Below, piece after piece: positions 29,339 to 37,074 of a stretch of DNA of 64,000 nucleotides. A program made the position numbers and the translations under genes. The notes below the pieces were generated by a model that did not search any database, was not told the origin of the DNA, and saw nothing but the letters and a program-made list of their open reading frames with translations. The DNA is from Gemmatimonadaceae bacterium (GTDB lineage Bacteria > Gemmatimonadota > Gemmatimonadetes > Gemmatimonadales > Gemmatimonadaceae): assembly GCA_019752115.1 (NCBI GenBank), contig JAIEMN010000043.1, forward strand, positions 1-64,000, written 5' to 3'. Every line of letters begins with the position of its first letter. Position 1 is the first letter of the stretch.

Positions 29339-29500
29339 TCAGCCTCCGTAGTGCTGCCCGAGGCGTCGCCCGGCGTAGATGCCCACGCCCGTGCCGATCA
29401 TGCTCACGATGAACGCCGAGAACATGCCGAACGGCTCGCCGATCGCCCAGCCGGCATAGCCGCCCACGACCGACCCGATCAGCGCAAACATCTTGATCAT
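29339..29500 (-). CDS. Small Gly-rich membrane protein (53 residues)
   Basis: Begins MIKMFALIGSVVGGYAGWAI and continues through a second hydrophobic segment (FGMFSAFIVSMIGTGVGIYA) to RRLGQHYGG. Two transmembrane helices with glycine zipper-like spacing, resembling GlsB/YeaQ-type proteins. The start at 29500 lies one base after the stop of the M28 peptidase gene; a longer in-frame reading overlaps that gene and is not preferred. Confidence 0.75.
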   Translation of the reverse strand: MIKMFALIGSVVGGYAGWAIGEPFGMFSAFIVSMIGTGVGIYAGRRLGQHYGG

Positions 29501-29501
29501 G

Positions 29502-31166
29502 TCACTGCCGGCAGGGGGCGTTCGGATCGGTCGGGCGCGGGACATCACGCTTGGGCCGCTGTGGCGCATTGCCGATCAGCATCGCTGCATCGTGCACCAG
29601 TCGCGTCACCCGCTCGAGATCGCGGTAGCTGATGTACTGCGCCTCGTCGGTGACCTGATGATAGTCCTGATGCTCACCGCGCGAGAACGCCACGGCGGGA
29701 ATCCCATGGCGCGCATAGTTGTAGTGGTCGGCACGGCAGTAGTACTGCAGCGGATGCCCCGGCGCGTCGAACGTGTAATCGAACACGAACGGGATGGGCT
29801 GCTGCGCATTCGCGCGCTCGAGATACTCGCCGAACTCGCGCGAAATGCGCTTGGCCCCGATCACTTCGAGATACTGATCGCTCCCGGCGCCCGTGCCGCT
29901 CCGCGGGAAATCATGCACGGTGCCCCGCCCCACCATGTCTTGATCGATCTCGCCCACGATCGAATCCACCGGCACCGGGGCATGGTCGCCAAACCAGTGC
30001 GAGCCGAGGAGCCCGGCCTCTTCGCCCGTGTGGCTGACAAAGATGATCGAGCGCCTGGGGCGCGTCCCGCGCGCCATCGCCTCGGCGATCTCGAGAATGG
30101 ACGCCGTACCGGAGCCATCATCATCGGCGCCGTTGCGAATGGAATCGAGCCGCGGGCGATTCACACGCCGCAGACTGTCGAGCAGTGTACGGATGCGTGC
30201 CGCTTCGGCGCTCGTCGGCTCGCGCAGCGGCGAGTCGGCACCCATCGGGCGCATCACCGTATTGAAGGCGCGCAGCGAGTCGTGGTCCACCGGGGCGTGA
30301 TCATAGCCCACGTGATCATTGTGCGCGGTCAGCGTGAGATACTGATGGCGCAGCACCGGATCACTGCCGCGCAGAATGCCCACGACATTGCGCGCGGGAA
30401 ACTCAACGGGCCGCCGCGGATAGTCCACGTGGCCGGTGACGGGCTGTCCGTTCGCACCGGGAGCCAGCGACGACACGTCCGCCCCCATCACGGTGCGCGC
30501 CGCCGCGCGCGTCACCCACACGATCGGCAGCGTGTTCGCGCGCGACGTGTCGGGGACCGGGCGCCCTTCGCGCAGCCGCGCCGTCTGCTCGCCCGGTACA
30601 TCCTCGAGGCCGCTCACGAGCAGCGCCACCGCCCCGCGATAGCGCGCGCCGAGGTTGGACGCCGCGCGAAACGACATCCCCGTCGGCACGTCGATGAACA
30701 CGAGCTTGCCAGCCGCGCTGGCCGGCGCAATCCACGCGGTCGTGTCGCGCAGCGATCCGGCGTACACCACCGGCGTCGTGGCAAACGTGCGCGCCGGCGC
30801 CAGGCTGCTCGCCGGCATGAAGTCGGTGAACAATCGCAGCGCCGTGCCGCCGGCACTCAGCCGCGACGCTGGATCCACCGCCACGCGCCACATGGGGACG
30901 ACCTGGAACCAACCGCCCTGGTCGCCACCCGGCTCGAGCCCGAGGCGCGCGAACTCGGCCGCGATATACGCGGTGATGGTGTACGCGCCGCGGCTCCCGG
31001 TCTCGCGCCCCATCGTGGAGTCGTCGGCGATGCGGAACAGGCGTTCCCGGAGATCGGCGGCCGAGATGTCGGTTGACGTTCGCGGAGCGCGCAGCGCGCC
31101 CGGCGGCGTGCCGCCGGCGCAGGCGGCCAGAAGCACCGCGCCGGAAAGGAGGCGAAGACGGGTCAT
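29502..31166 (-). CDS. M28-family metallopeptidase lipoprotein
   Basis: 554-residue exported peptidase from the ATG at 31166 (lipobox VLLAAC). A protease-associated-like domain precedes the M28 catalytic domain with zinc-ligand motifs TAHNDHVGY, GADDDGSG, SHTGEEAGLLGS (catalytic Glu) and the late HQDYHQVTDE. Likely an aminopeptidase or carboxypeptidase in the periplasm or on the surface. It is the first gene of a minus-strand run that continues to about 23.1 kb, and is divergent from the AAA ATPase gene by 63 bp. Confidence 0.92.
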   Translation of the reverse strand: MTRLRLLSGAVLLAACAGGTPPGALRAPRTSTDISAADLRERLFRIADDSTMGRETGSRGAYTITAYIAAEFARLGLEPGGDQGGWFQVVPMWRVAVDPASRLSAGGTALRLFTDFMPASSLAPARTFATTPVVYAGSLRDTTAWIAPASAAGKLVFIDVPTGMSFRAASNLGARYRGAVALLVSGLEDVPGEQTARLREGRPVPDTSRANTLPIVWVTRAAARTVMGADVSSLAPGANGQPVTGHVDYPRRPVEFPARNVVGILRGSDPVLRHQYLTLTAHNDHVGYDHAPVDHDSLRAFNTVMRPMGADSPLREPTSAEAARIRTLLDSLRRVNRPRLDSIRNGADDDGSGTASILEIAEAMARGTRPRRSIIFVSHTGEEAGLLGSHWFGDHAPVPVDSIVGEIDQDMVGRGTVHDFPRSGTGAGSDQYLEVIGAKRISREFGEYLERANAQQPIPFVFDYTFDAPGHPLQYYCRADHYNYARHGIPAVAFSRGEHQDYHQVTDEAQYISYRDLERVTRLVHDAAMLIGNAPQRPKRDVPRPTDPNAPCRQ

Positions 31167-31229
31167 CCCTGATGCAACCGCGCCGAGCGGCGCTCCGCAA
31201 GCGACCGGGGTGAGGTATAGCATTCAGGG

Positions 31230-32054
31230 ATGGTGCACGAGCCATCCCTCATGAGCGTGCGGTACACGCGCCCCGGCTGGGCCGACGCGTCTCGTTTCCC
31301 ATTCTCGGTGCCGAGCATCGCCGGGATGTCCACGCTGGATGTGGACACGCCGGTCACCTGCTTCGTGGGCGAGAACGGCTCGGGAAAGTCCACGTTGCTG
31401 GAGGCGATCGCCATCGCGGCCTCGCTGCCGTCGGCCGGCGCCGCCACCAGGGCGGTGGACGACCCGACGCTTGCCGAGCAGCGCTGGCTCGCACGCGCCC
31501 TCAAGCTCACCTGGCGGCTGCGCAACAATCGCGGGCTCTTCTTGCGCGCCGAAGATTTCTTCGCCTTTCAGCAGCAGCTCAAGCGCGAGCGCGCCGACTT
31601 CGAGGAAACGCTGGCGCGCCTGGAGACCGAGTACGCCGATCGCTCCGAGCACGCCAAGCAGCTGGCCATGGGGCCGGTGAAGAGCAGCATGGCCGAGATG
31701 GAACGGCGGTATGGCGCCGATCCCGACGCGCGCTCGCACGGGGAGGCGTTCCTCAACTTCTTTCAGGAGCGGCTCGTCCCCCGCGGGCTCTATCTGCTCG
31801 ACGAGCCCGAGGCGGCCCTCTCCCCGCAGCGGCAGCTCACGCTGCTGGCGATGATGTTCGACCTGGTGGCCGAGGGGGCGCAGTTCATCGTGGCGACGCA
31901 TTCGCCCATCCTGCTCGCGTATCCGGGCGCGCGGATCTACTCGTTCGATGACGGCGCGATCGACACCATCGACTGGGAGCAGACGGAGCACGTGCGCCTG
32001 ACTCGCGATTTTCTGGCGAATCCGGAGCGGTATCTGCGGAACCTGCGGAGCTGA
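31230..32054 (+). CDS. AAA ATPase, SbcC/OLD-like short form
   Basis: 274-residue ABC-type ATPase. Walker A GENGSGKST, a coiled-coil-like charged middle (QQQLKRERADFEETLARLE), the signature-like region, Walker B GLYLLDEPEAAL and the final FIVATHSPILLAYPG switch. This is the common predicted-ATPase family related to OLD/RecF nucleotide-binding domains, here without a nuclease domain. Function is unknown; a stand-alone gene with no obvious partner. Confidence 0.87.
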   Translation: MVHEPSLMSVRYTRPGWADASRFPFSVPSIAGMSTLDVDTPVTCFVGENGSGKSTLLEAIAIAASLPSAGAATRAVDDPTLAEQRWLARALKLTWRLRNNRGLFLRAEDFFAFQQQLKRERADFEETLARLETEYADRSEHAKQLAMGPVKSSMAEMERRYGADPDARSHGEAFLNFFQERLVPRGLYLLDEPEAALSPQRQLTLLAMMFDLVAEGAQFIVATHSPILLAYPGARIYSFDDGAIDTIDWEQTEHVRLTRDFLANPERYLRNLRS

Positions 32055-32092
32055 TCGGCACTTCGTGGGTACGAGCGCGAGCGGCGACGCGG

Positions 32093-35000
32093 CTACCGCC
32101 CACGCGGTCGTGAAACCGGTGCGCTCGAAACCCCGGCGCGCACCGCCCCCGGCACCCTCCCCACGAGCACCCGCCCCGTACGCCCCACCAGCATCGTCAA
32201 GCCGGGAATGGCTGCGCCGCTGCGATAATCGTTCGCCAAGGTGACCGCGACGACCGACCAGCTGGATCCGTTCCAACGCACCAGTCGATCGGGAACCGTG
32301 GCGCTTCCCGCGGGCGCCTGCACCACCGCGAAGACATCGTTGGGGTCCGCGCCGAAGATCGCGGACACGCAGTTCGGCAGGCCGGCAGCGGTCAGCCCGG
32401 CATCCACCCAGGCGGTGCCGTTCCACCGCCAGAGCCCCCCGGGCGTGAAGCTGTCGCATCCCGGCGCCCCCGCGTAGGCGAGCGTGGGAGAAAAGGTCAG
32501 GACGCTCTGCACGCGAACCCGCGAGTTGCCGACCGGAATGTTCGGCATCGCCGACCAGGTCGACCCGTTCCATTGGCGCGCGATCCCGCCATTCCCCACG
32601 GCGATGGCGTGCACGGGGGAGCTGCCGTGGACCGCATACAAGGCCGTACTCGTCGTCGCCGAGACCGACCAGCTGCTCCCGTCAAAACGCCAGATCCGGC
32701 CGATCCCCGAAACGTCGGTCGACAGCGCGAACGTCATCGATGACGAGGCACCCCACAGGCTCTGCACCTGTTCATTGACCGCCAGTTCCTCGCGGACCCA
32801 GGCGCCACCACTCGATCGCAGCAATTGCCCCACCGTCTGATTGTTGCGCGTGAAGCTGCCGCCGGCAAACATGGTCCCGTCGGGTGCCAGATACGCCTCC
32901 CCCAGCGACTCGCGACTCGTGCGGCGAATCCAGTTCCACTGCGCGCCGTTCCACCGCCAGATGGAGCCGTTCACCCCCACGGCCATGCCGGCATCGGCCG
33001 ACTGCAGGGAGAGATTCCACAGCGTCGGCGCATAGTGCTCGTCGGTCCACACCCCGCCGGCCAGTCGCGTGACCAGGCCCTGCGCACTCCCGACGCGCAG
33101 CGTGCCATCGGGTGCGCACCGCATGGCCCCCGTGGTCTCGGTCGCGGCCTGGCCGGCGTCTGCGACCAACGTCAGCGTGGTGCCGCTTGCCCGAAAGATG
33201 CGACCGCGAGATGTCCCCGCGTACAGCGTGGCGCCGCAGAGCGTGAGCTCGTAAAACCACTCGCCTTGATCAAGGCTCGGCGTGTACTCGGTAAAGGTGC
33301 CGCCGCTGTAGCGGGCGACGGACCGATCGAGCGCCACGACAAAGTCGCCGCCCGGAAGCGCCAGTGGCGAACGCGCACACCCGGGGAACGTGGGGTCGTC
33401 GCCAATGGTCGTATTGGGCAGCAACGTGATCGTCCCGCCGCGGAACACCGCCAGCCGCGAATCGGTTGTGCTCGCCTGACATCGGGTGATGATCGCACTG
33501 TCTCCCGTCCAGGCGCTCAGCCCCGTGCCGAATGTCGCACTGGACGAGGGGGTGAGTGCCGACCACGCGCCACCGCGATAGCGATGGATCGCGCCCGTCG
33601 AGGACAGGGCGAGCGCCTCGCCCGCGCCAATCGACGCGAGGGCGCGCACGAAGGGACTGCTCACGCCAGACGGCAGCGGCCAGTTGGTGCTCGTGAGCGT
33701 CGCACCATCCCACCGGACCACGAGCGGGACGCTGGGAAGGCCGCTAAAGGTATCGCCCGCCAGGCTCCAGAAGATATCACTGGGCGATGACCCCGCGGCG
33801 TCCATGCCGAACCGACCACGGAAGCTCGACATCAGATCGGTTCGCAATTGCCATGTCGGCGCACCCATCTGCAGCGGCGCTTCGACTCCGGCGATGTTCG
33901 GCGCAGATCCATCCGCCAGCACGACCCCCTGGCCCGCCGACGTCGCGAAAATGCCGTTGATCGTCGCGGTGGTGAGGCCGCCACCGCTCCCGATAGGGAC
34001 TTCGGCGAAGACGGACGTGGTGGGCGGCGTACTGACGGTGAGCACCGTACTCGCCGTGACCGACGGGAAGGCCACGCTGCGCAGCGTGATCGTGGTGGTG
34101 CCGGCGGCCAGCGCCGTCACCCGGCCATTGGCATCCACGCTCGCCACGGTGGGTGCGGTGGAGCTCCAGGTGACGCGCGTGTCCGCGCCCGGGTCGGCAC
34201 TAATGGTGGATATCGCATCCACCGATCGGCCAGCCAGAAGCGCCGGCGGAAGGGTGAAGCTGACGCTGCGCACGACGGGCAGACGAACCGCCAGCGTCGC
34301 CGACGCGCGCACGGTTGAATCGACCGTCGACACGGCCGAGAGCGTGGTCGTACCGGCGGCCACGGCCGTCGCGCGTCCGTTCGCGTCGACGCTGGCCACG
34401 CCCGGCGCCGATGAGCGCCACACGACCGTGGTTGCCACGCCGGAATCCGCGGCGACCACGGCGGTGAAGGCGCGCAGCTGTCCAACGAACGCCGAGTCAA
34501 CCGACGGCGTCACGACGATGCTGCGCACTCGCGGCACCGCGTTCACGCGCACCGGGACCGATGCACTGACGGCGGGCGTGGTGAGTGACGTCGCGCGCAC
34601 GGTCGTCGTGCCGGCGGCCACGGCGGTGATCGTCCCACTACTGTCGACCGTCGCCACGGTAGGGTCATCGCTGCGCCATTGCAGCGTGCGGACCGCACCG
34701 ACGTCGGCGGTCACGGTAGCGGTGAGGCGCTGCGCCGTGCCCGCGAGCAACGTCACGGTCGGCTCGGCGATGGTGATCGACCGCACCACGGGCGTCACCG
34801 TGACACTCGCCACGGCGGTGGCACTCCGACCGCCGCTCGACGCCGTGGCCGTGATCTGCGCGCTTCCTGCGGCGATGCCGGTCACGCTGGCAGTTGTACC
34901 ATTCCCGGTAACCGTGGCGACCGCCGCGTCGCTGCTTGTCCAACTGATCGTCGCGCTCGCCGGTGCGATGGTGGCGCTCAGCGTCGCCGAGCTGCCAAGC

Positions 35001-35194
35001 CCGCTGACCGCGAGCGCACTCGTGCTGAGGGAGATGGTCGGTGCGGCGGCAGATCCATTGGGGCCGGTCGTGCCGGTACCGCCGGTATCGCTACTGCCCC
35101 CACAGGCCGCGGCGAGGACCGCGCACAGGGCAAGCAGCGGCGCTGGACGGCACGCGCGTCGGCAGCAGGACCAGAACGGATGGAGCAATCGCAT
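32093..35194 (-). CDS. Large lipoprotein with four Big_2 domains and a propeller
   Basis: 1033 residues; lipobox VLAAAC with Cys31 and a Gly/Ser/Thr linker. Four Big_2-like Ig domains span about 50-390, each with the WxSxxPxVAxVDxxGxxTAxxAGT core (for instance WRSDDPTVATVDSSGTITAV). Residues about 395-1020 repeat motifs like VRWDGATL, WRWNGAQWNWI and LVRWNGSSWSVV, suggesting a multi-blade propeller with SxW signatures. Probably an outer-surface adhesion or binding protein. Encoded alone, 38 bp from the convergent ATPase stop. Confidence 0.85.
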   Translation of the reverse strand: MRLLHPFWSCCRRACRPAPLLALCAVLAAACGGSSDTGGTGTTGPNGSAAAPTISLSTSALAVSGLGSSATLSATIAPASATISWTSSDAAVATVTGNGTTASVTGIAAGSAQITATASSGGRSATAVASVTVTPVVRSITIAEPTVTLLAGTAQRLTATVTADVGAVRTLQWRSDDPTVATVDSSGTITAVAAGTTTVRATSLTTPAVSASVPVRVNAVPRVRSIVVTPSVDSAFVGQLRAFTAVVAADSGVATTVVWRSSAPGVASVDANGRATAVAAGTTTLSAVSTVDSTVRASATLAVRLPVVRSVSFTLPPALLAGRSVDAISTISADPGADTRVTWSSTAPTVASVDANGRVTALAAGTTTITLRSVAFPSVTASTVLTVSTPPTTSVFAEVPIGSGGGLTTATINGIFATSAGQGVVLADGSAPNIAGVEAPLQMGAPTWQLRTDLMSSFRGRFGMDAAGSSPSDIFWSLAGDTFSGLPSVPLVVRWDGATLTSTNWPLPSGVSSPFVRALASIGAGEALALSSTGAIHRYRGGAWSALTPSSSATFGTGLSAWTGDSAIITRCQASTTDSRLAVFRGGTITLLPNTTIGDDPTFPGCARSPLALPGGDFVVALDRSVARYSGGTFTEYTPSLDQGEWFYELTLCGATLYAGTSRGRIFRASGTTLTLVADAGQAATETTGAMRCAPDGTLRVGSAQGLVTRLAGGVWTDEHYAPTLWNLSLQSADAGMAVGVNGSIWRWNGAQWNWIRRTSRESLGEAYLAPDGTMFAGGSFTRNNQTVGQLLRSSGGAWVREELAVNEQVQSLWGASSSMTFALSTDVSGIGRIWRFDGSSWSVSATTSTALYAVHGSSPVHAIAVGNGGIARQWNGSTWSAMPNIPVGNSRVRVQSVLTFSPTLAYAGAPGCDSFTPGGLWRWNGTAWVDAGLTAAGLPNCVSAIFGADPNDVFAVVQAPAGSATVPDRLVRWNGSSWSVVAVTLANDYRSGAAIPGLTMLVGRTGRVLVGRVPGAVRAGVSSAPVSRPRGR

Positions 35195-35297
35195 GGGCAG
35201 GATCTCGAAAGAGTCTGCCTCACACGCGCAGCCCGCCGCGAAACTCCCTCAGGCGCTCTGGCCGCCAGGCCATCGGGCACCCGGCCTGGCCGGGCGG

Positions 35298-35993
35298 TCA
35301 CGCCGCGGCGCGCACGGTATCAAGCCGTAACAGGAAGGCGGGGACGGGCTCCCCGGCCGTCCGCAGTTCCGCCAGCACCCGCCGCGCCACCGTCGGTGCA
35401 TGCGCTTCGAAGAACTCCGGCTCCCGCTCCAGCACCATCAACGCACGCTGTACATCGCCGCGCCGCGCGATGCCGAACCCACGCGCCAGCATCCATTCGA
35501 GCGCGCTCCAGAAGCGAAGCCGTTCGAGGACAGGGTTCACGAAGTTGGACAGAATGCAGTAGTTGGTCTCGCGCGTATCCAGATGATGCGCCCGATGCTG
35601 CGCGGGCGACTGCAGCACCCCCGCGCGCTGCAGCCACCGCACCACCCGTGGTGTACGGCGCGGCGACTGATGACTCCACTTGTGGATCTGGTTCATGTTC
35701 ACACCAAGGCTCAGCCCCAGCACCAGCATCCAATTGAGCCCACCGGCGAGCCACGCCACACCGGCAATGAGCAGCGCAATGACGAGCAGCGCGCGTGAGC
35801 TGTTGAACCACGACTTGGCGAGCAGCGCGCGCGGCGCGTAGTGATGCAGAATGTTTGGGCGGGTGATGTGCGTGCCGATCACGGGCCAGAACGGATCGCC
35901 ATAGGCGTCCTGCCACCAGTGAAAGACGCCCGACACGAAGTCGGTGATCAGCCAGACGCCGATGATTTGTGCGACGATGAGTGCAACGAACAT
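35298..35993 (-). CDS. Plasmanylethanolamine desaturase-like protein (CarF/PEDS1 family)
   Basis: 231-residue integral membrane desaturase of the CarF/TMEM189 (Kua) family, which introduces the vinyl-ether bond of plasmalogens in Myxococcus and animals. Conserved histidines are His25 (GVFHWWQDAYG), His42, His50/51 (HHYAP), His104/108 (NQIHKWSH) and His133/136/137 (QHRAHHLDTRETNYC), then NFVNPVLE. The pattern supports a di-iron site; hydrophobic segments lie about 1-23 and 66-100. No ether-lipid synthesis gene is adjacent. Substrate is inferred from family only. Confidence 0.85.
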   Translation of the reverse strand: MFVALIVAQIIGVWLITDFVSGVFHWWQDAYGDPFWPVIGTHITRPNILHHYAPRALLAKSWFNSSRALLVIALLIAGVAWLAGGLNWMLVLGLSLGVNMNQIHKWSHQSPRRTPRVVRWLQRAGVLQSPAQHRAHHLDTRETNYCILSNFVNPVLERLRFWSALEWMLARGFGIARRGDVQRALMVLEREPEFFEAHAPTVARRVLAELRTAGEPVPAFLLRLDTVRAAA

Positions 35994-36074
35994 GGGCGCG
36001 CTCCCGAGTGAGACGCCTCCACGGTAGCACGCGCGATCAGGCGAATTCCATACGTCAGCCGACGCAGGCGGCCC

Positions 36075-36629
36075 TCATCGTGACGCCGAAATCATGACCG
36101 TCGCCATGCGGTGCACGGGGCACTCTCCCGTGGGCTGGCAGGTCACGGTGCGCGGGGCAGCGTCCAACTCCGCGAGGGGCGCCGCGGCACCGCCCGCGAG
36201 CGAGAAGGCAACGGGCATCTGCACCAGTTGTTTCACCGCGCGCCCATTCACCTGCGCCGCCACGAACTGCATGCGCTCGAGGCTCGTGCGCACCGCCTCG
36301 GTGAACGCGGGATCCGTCGACAGGCGTGGCCGGAAGGAGCGCGGGTCGGCATGGCCGCTGGAGTCCACAATGAACTGCGCGAGTACGACGCCGGCGGTGC
36401 CCGCCTGTCGCATCGCGGCGGGGTACACCGGCCCCGCCGTGCCGGGGCGCGGCGTCACGACGGTCCAACTCGCGAAGCCGAGCGTCTGCATATACGCCGT
36501 GAATGCGGAATCCGGCGCGGTGCGACGCGGCGCCGTGGATGCCGCGTCCTGTGCGAACGCCCGCGCAGGCGCCGCGATGGCAACGCAGGCGGCCGCCATG
36601 ACGGTGGCGTGACGAACGAAGCGGGTCAT
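36075..36629 (-). CDS. Exported TonB C-terminal-like domain protein
   Basis: 184 residues from ATG 36629. Signal peptide (TRFVRHATVMAAACVAIAAP to ARAFA) followed by a TonB-C-like domain: YPAAMRQAGTAGVVLAQFIV, FTEAVRTSLERMQFVAAQVN and QLVQMPVAFSL are the beta-alpha-beta core. It lacks the N-terminal membrane helix and Pro-rich span of a real TonB, so it is an envelope domain protein rather than a transducer. Its ATG overlaps the stop of the membrane protein gene. Confidence 0.82.
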   Translation of the reverse strand: MTRFVRHATVMAAACVAIAAPARAFAQDAASTAPRRTAPDSAFTAYMQTLGFASWTVVTPRPGTAGPVYPAAMRQAGTAGVVLAQFIVDSSGHADPRSFRPRLSTDPAFTEAVRTSLERMQFVAAQVNGRAVKQLVQMPVAFSLAGGAAAPLAELDAAPRTVTCQPTGECPVHRMATVMISASR

Positions 36630-37072
36630 ATCGGCGGATCCTCGAGAAGAAGAGAAGCCTCGTCGTCCGCGAGCGCCAGCGGCGCCGCGCGTCGGGCAAG
36701 AGCCAAGGTGGCGGCAGCCGATGCGGCGCTCGCCACCACAAACCCGGCGGGAATCGCGAGCACCTCCACCGCACGGTAGTCGACACCGCGCACGAACAGC
36801 ACGCCGATCATGAGGCCAACCAGTGCGCCCGCCACCGCAAAGCGTGGGAGCGACAGCGCTTTCAGCCATCCGCGCCGCGAGGCGAGGACAAGCGCCGACG
36901 AAAACGCGACGCCGGAGAGAAATCCAAGCCCGCCAAAGAGGAGCGGAAGCGGCAAGTCGGTCGTAACGCCCACGACCCAGCGCGTCAGCGATCCGGCGAT
37001 CGCCCACGTGACGCCCCACAGCAGCCCGATCACCGTGGCGCTCCGCGGTCGACGCACACGCCAACGAACCAT
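36626..37072 (-). CDS. Small membrane protein of unknown function
   Basis: 148 residues. Hydrophobic segments include ATVIGLLWGVTWAIAGSL, LPLLFGGLGFLSGVAFSSAL, FAVAGALVGLMIGVLF and EVLAIPAGFVVASAASAAAT: four transmembrane helices and a short acidic tail. No family recognised. It begins 2 bp after the kinase stop and overlaps the TonB-C gene by four bases, so it is part of a three-gene operon with a Ser/Thr kinase. Confidence 0.78.
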   Translation of the reverse strand: MVRWRVRRPRSATVIGLLWGVTWAIAGSLTRWVVGVTTDLPLPLLFGGLGFLSGVAFSSALVLASRRGWLKALSLPRFAVAGALVGLMIGVLFVRGVDYRAVEVLAIPAGFVVASAASAAATLALARRAAPLALADDEASLLLEDPPI

Positions 37073-37074
37073 CG

